From NCBI RefSeq assembly GCF_004570575.1, contig NZ_SPPD01000001.1, forward strand, positions 124,001-188,000: a DNA stretch of 64,000 bases, in the 5' to 3' direction. The first letter of the stretch is position 1. Each line of letters opens with the position of its first letter. The position numbers and the translations under genes are program-made. Below are positions 62,684 to 64,000 of this stretch, piece by piece. This stretch comes from Streptococcus cuniculi (GTDB lineage Bacteria > Bacillota > Bacilli > Lactobacillales > Streptococcaceae). The notes under the pieces were generated by a model that did no database searches, was not told the origin of the DNA, and worked only from the letters and a program-made list of their open reading frames with translations.

Positions 62684-64000
62684 ATGTCAGAAACAGTAAA
62701 AACACTCTATCGTTTTCCAGAAGGATTTTTGTGGGGGAGTTCGACTTCTGGCCCACAGAGTGAGGGGATTGTGGCTGGAGATGGTAAGACCAAAAGCAAC
62801 TGGGACGCTTGGTATGAAAGGGAGCCAGAATGTTTTTTTGATCAGGTAGGTCCTGAAAAGACCTCTACTTTTTACCAGCATTTCCGAAAGGATATCCAGC
62901 TTCTGAAAGAAACAGGGCACACGGTTTTTCGGACCTCCATTCAGTGGTCACGTTTGATTGCAGACGGGACAGGCGAAGTCAATGAGCAAGCGGTTGCCTT
63001 CTACCATCAGGTCTTTAAGAGCATTGTGAATGAGGGAATCAAGCTGATTGTCAATCTCTATCATTTTGATTTACCATACGCTCTTCAGGAGCGTGGCGGC
63101 TGGGAAAACAAGGAGACGGTCTATGCCTATGAGCGCTATGCAAGGACCTGTTTTGACTTGTTTGGTGATATCGTAGACACTTGGATAACCTTCAATGAGC
63201 CGATTGTTCCTGTCGAATGTGGGTATTTGGGAGATTTTCATCTGCCAGGTGTGATCGATGCCAAGGCGGCCGCCTTGGTTGCCTATCATACGCAGTTGGC
63301 AAGTTCATTAGCTGTCAAGGCCTGTCATGAAGCGCATCCAGACCACCGGATTTGCATTGTCTTGAATTTGACTCCAGCCTATCCACGCAGTGACAGCAAA
63401 GAAGACCAAGATGCCGCACGGATTGCCGAACTGTTCCAAACCAAGAGTTTCCTAGATCCATCTGTTCTAGGTGTTTACCCGCCTGAATTGGTGGACATCT
63501 TAGAGAACCATGGCATCCTACCGTTAGCAACGCAAGAAGAATTGACCATCATCAAGGAAAACACGGTTGATTTTCTAGGGGTGAACTACTATCAACCTCT
63601 GCGTGTGCAAGCTAGAAGCAGTCAGCCAAGTGAAGACGAGCCTTTGACACCGCATTATTACTACGAGCCTTACGATATGCCTGGCAAGAAAATCAATCCG
63701 CACCGTGGCTGGGAAATCTATGAAAAAGGCATTTACGATATTGGCATGAACCTCAAGGAGCATTATGGCAATATTGAATGGCTGGTGACGGAAAATGGTA
63801 TGGGAGTGGAAGGTGAGGACAAATTCCGCGAGAACGGCGTGATTCAAGATGATTATCGCATTGACTTTATCGCCGACCATTTGGTGGAGCTCCACAGGGC
63901 GATAGAAGCTGGGACTAACTGTAAGGGATATATGCTATGGACCTTTATCGATTGCTGGTCTTGGCTCAATGCCTATAAGAATCGCTATGGCCTAATTGAA
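62684..64000 (+). CDS. Family 1 glycoside hydrolase, probable 6-phospho-beta-glucosidase (partial)
   Basis: Runs off the window end; 439 codons are present. GH1 signatures are visible: N-terminal FPEGFLWGSSTSGPQSEG, acid/base Glu in WITFNEPIVP, nucleophile Glu in WLVTENGMG, and aglycone-side LWTFIDCWSWLNAYKNRYGLIE. Most streptococcal GH1 enzymes of this type act on PTS-delivered phospho-beta-glucosides, but the phosphate-binding residues lie beyond what I can verify. Ribosome site TAAAGGAGAC. It has its own cre-controlled promoter. Confidence 0.85.
   Translation, partial: MSETVKTLYRFPEGFLWGSSTSGPQSEGIVAGDGKTKSNWDAWYEREPECFFDQVGPEKTSTFYQHFRKDIQLLKETGHTVFRTSIQWSRLIADGTGEVNEQAVAFYHQVFKSIVNEGIKLIVNLYHFDLPYALQERGGWENKETVYAYERYARTCFDLFGDIVDTWITFNEPIVPVECGYLGDFHLPGVIDAKAAALVAYHTQLASSLAVKACHEAHPDHRICIVLNLTPAYPRSDSKEDQDAARIAELFQTKSFLDPSVLGVYPPELVDILENHGILPLATQEELTIIKENTVDFLGVNYYQPLRVQARSSQPSEDEPLTPHYYYEPYDMPGKKINPHRGWEIYEKGIYDIGMNLKEHYGNIEWLVTENGMGVEGEDKFRENGVIQDDYRIDFIADHLVELHRAIEAGTNCKGYMLWTFIDCWSWLNAYKNRYGLIE

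Overview
The window is chromosomal DNA of a low-GC Gram-positive coccus of the genus Streptococcus. Marker genes are vicRKX (single-membrane-span VicK), ccpA beside pepQ, pbp2B-recR-ddl-murF, a Thr T-box with thrS, prfC, and a DpnII-family GATC restriction cassette with two endonucleases, which I know best from Streptococcus suis. S. suis or a near relative is the best guess; the species is inferred. No rRNA, tRNA, IS transposase, phage gene or CRISPR array is visible.

Layout. 1-8.6 kb: a DUF975 membrane protein, tgt, a MerR/TipAS regulator, and a leftward acnA-citZ-icd operon (oxaloacetate to 2-oxoglutarate, the glutamate branch). 8.6-14 kb: a redox-stress neighbourhood with two Rrf2-type regulators, an NmrA-like reductase, a quinone-type oxidoreductase, a hydrolase and an uncharacterised protein, several sharing an operator-like palindrome. 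14-24 kb: a broken acetyltransferase, pepQ, ccpA, two glycolipid-type glycosyltransferases, and a threonine T-box followed by two small genes and thrS. 24-37.5 kb: vicRKX, pbp2B, recR, ddl, an HrtBA-like ABC exporter, murF and a membrane protein. 37.5-48 kb: a membrane protein gene with an in-frame stop, prfC, corA, a DEAD-box helicase, an SdpR/SdpI-like pair, GNAT, a TrmN6/GIY-YIG pair and plsC. 48-53 kb: an AT-rich defence island with two GATC methylases, two endonucleases and an abortive-infection gene that is broken. 53-64 kb: a PTS operon with its regulator and a GatZ-like protein, a heterodimeric ABC exporter behind an attenuator-like leader, the remnant of an LPXTG surface protein, and the start of a GH1 phospho-glycosidase under an apparent CcpA site.

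The most unusual content is non-coding. Long gaps (9.16-9.47, 27.3-28.1, 30.4-31.06, 40.15-40.37, 48.26-48.37, 52.2-52.48 and 58.18-58.28 kb) are built from a few modular hairpin families. Between copies the stems change on both arms while linkers and loops stay fixed. This covariation points to selection on a folded RNA or single-stranded DNA. Some copies have inserted into genes (a small membrane protein, the Abi gene) or between a promoter/ribosome site and its gene (recR). Other points are a competence-type cin-box before the single-strand-type GATC methylase, three genes whose start codon lies exactly 6 nt after a TATAAT box, and an sORF/terminator leader before the ABC exporter.
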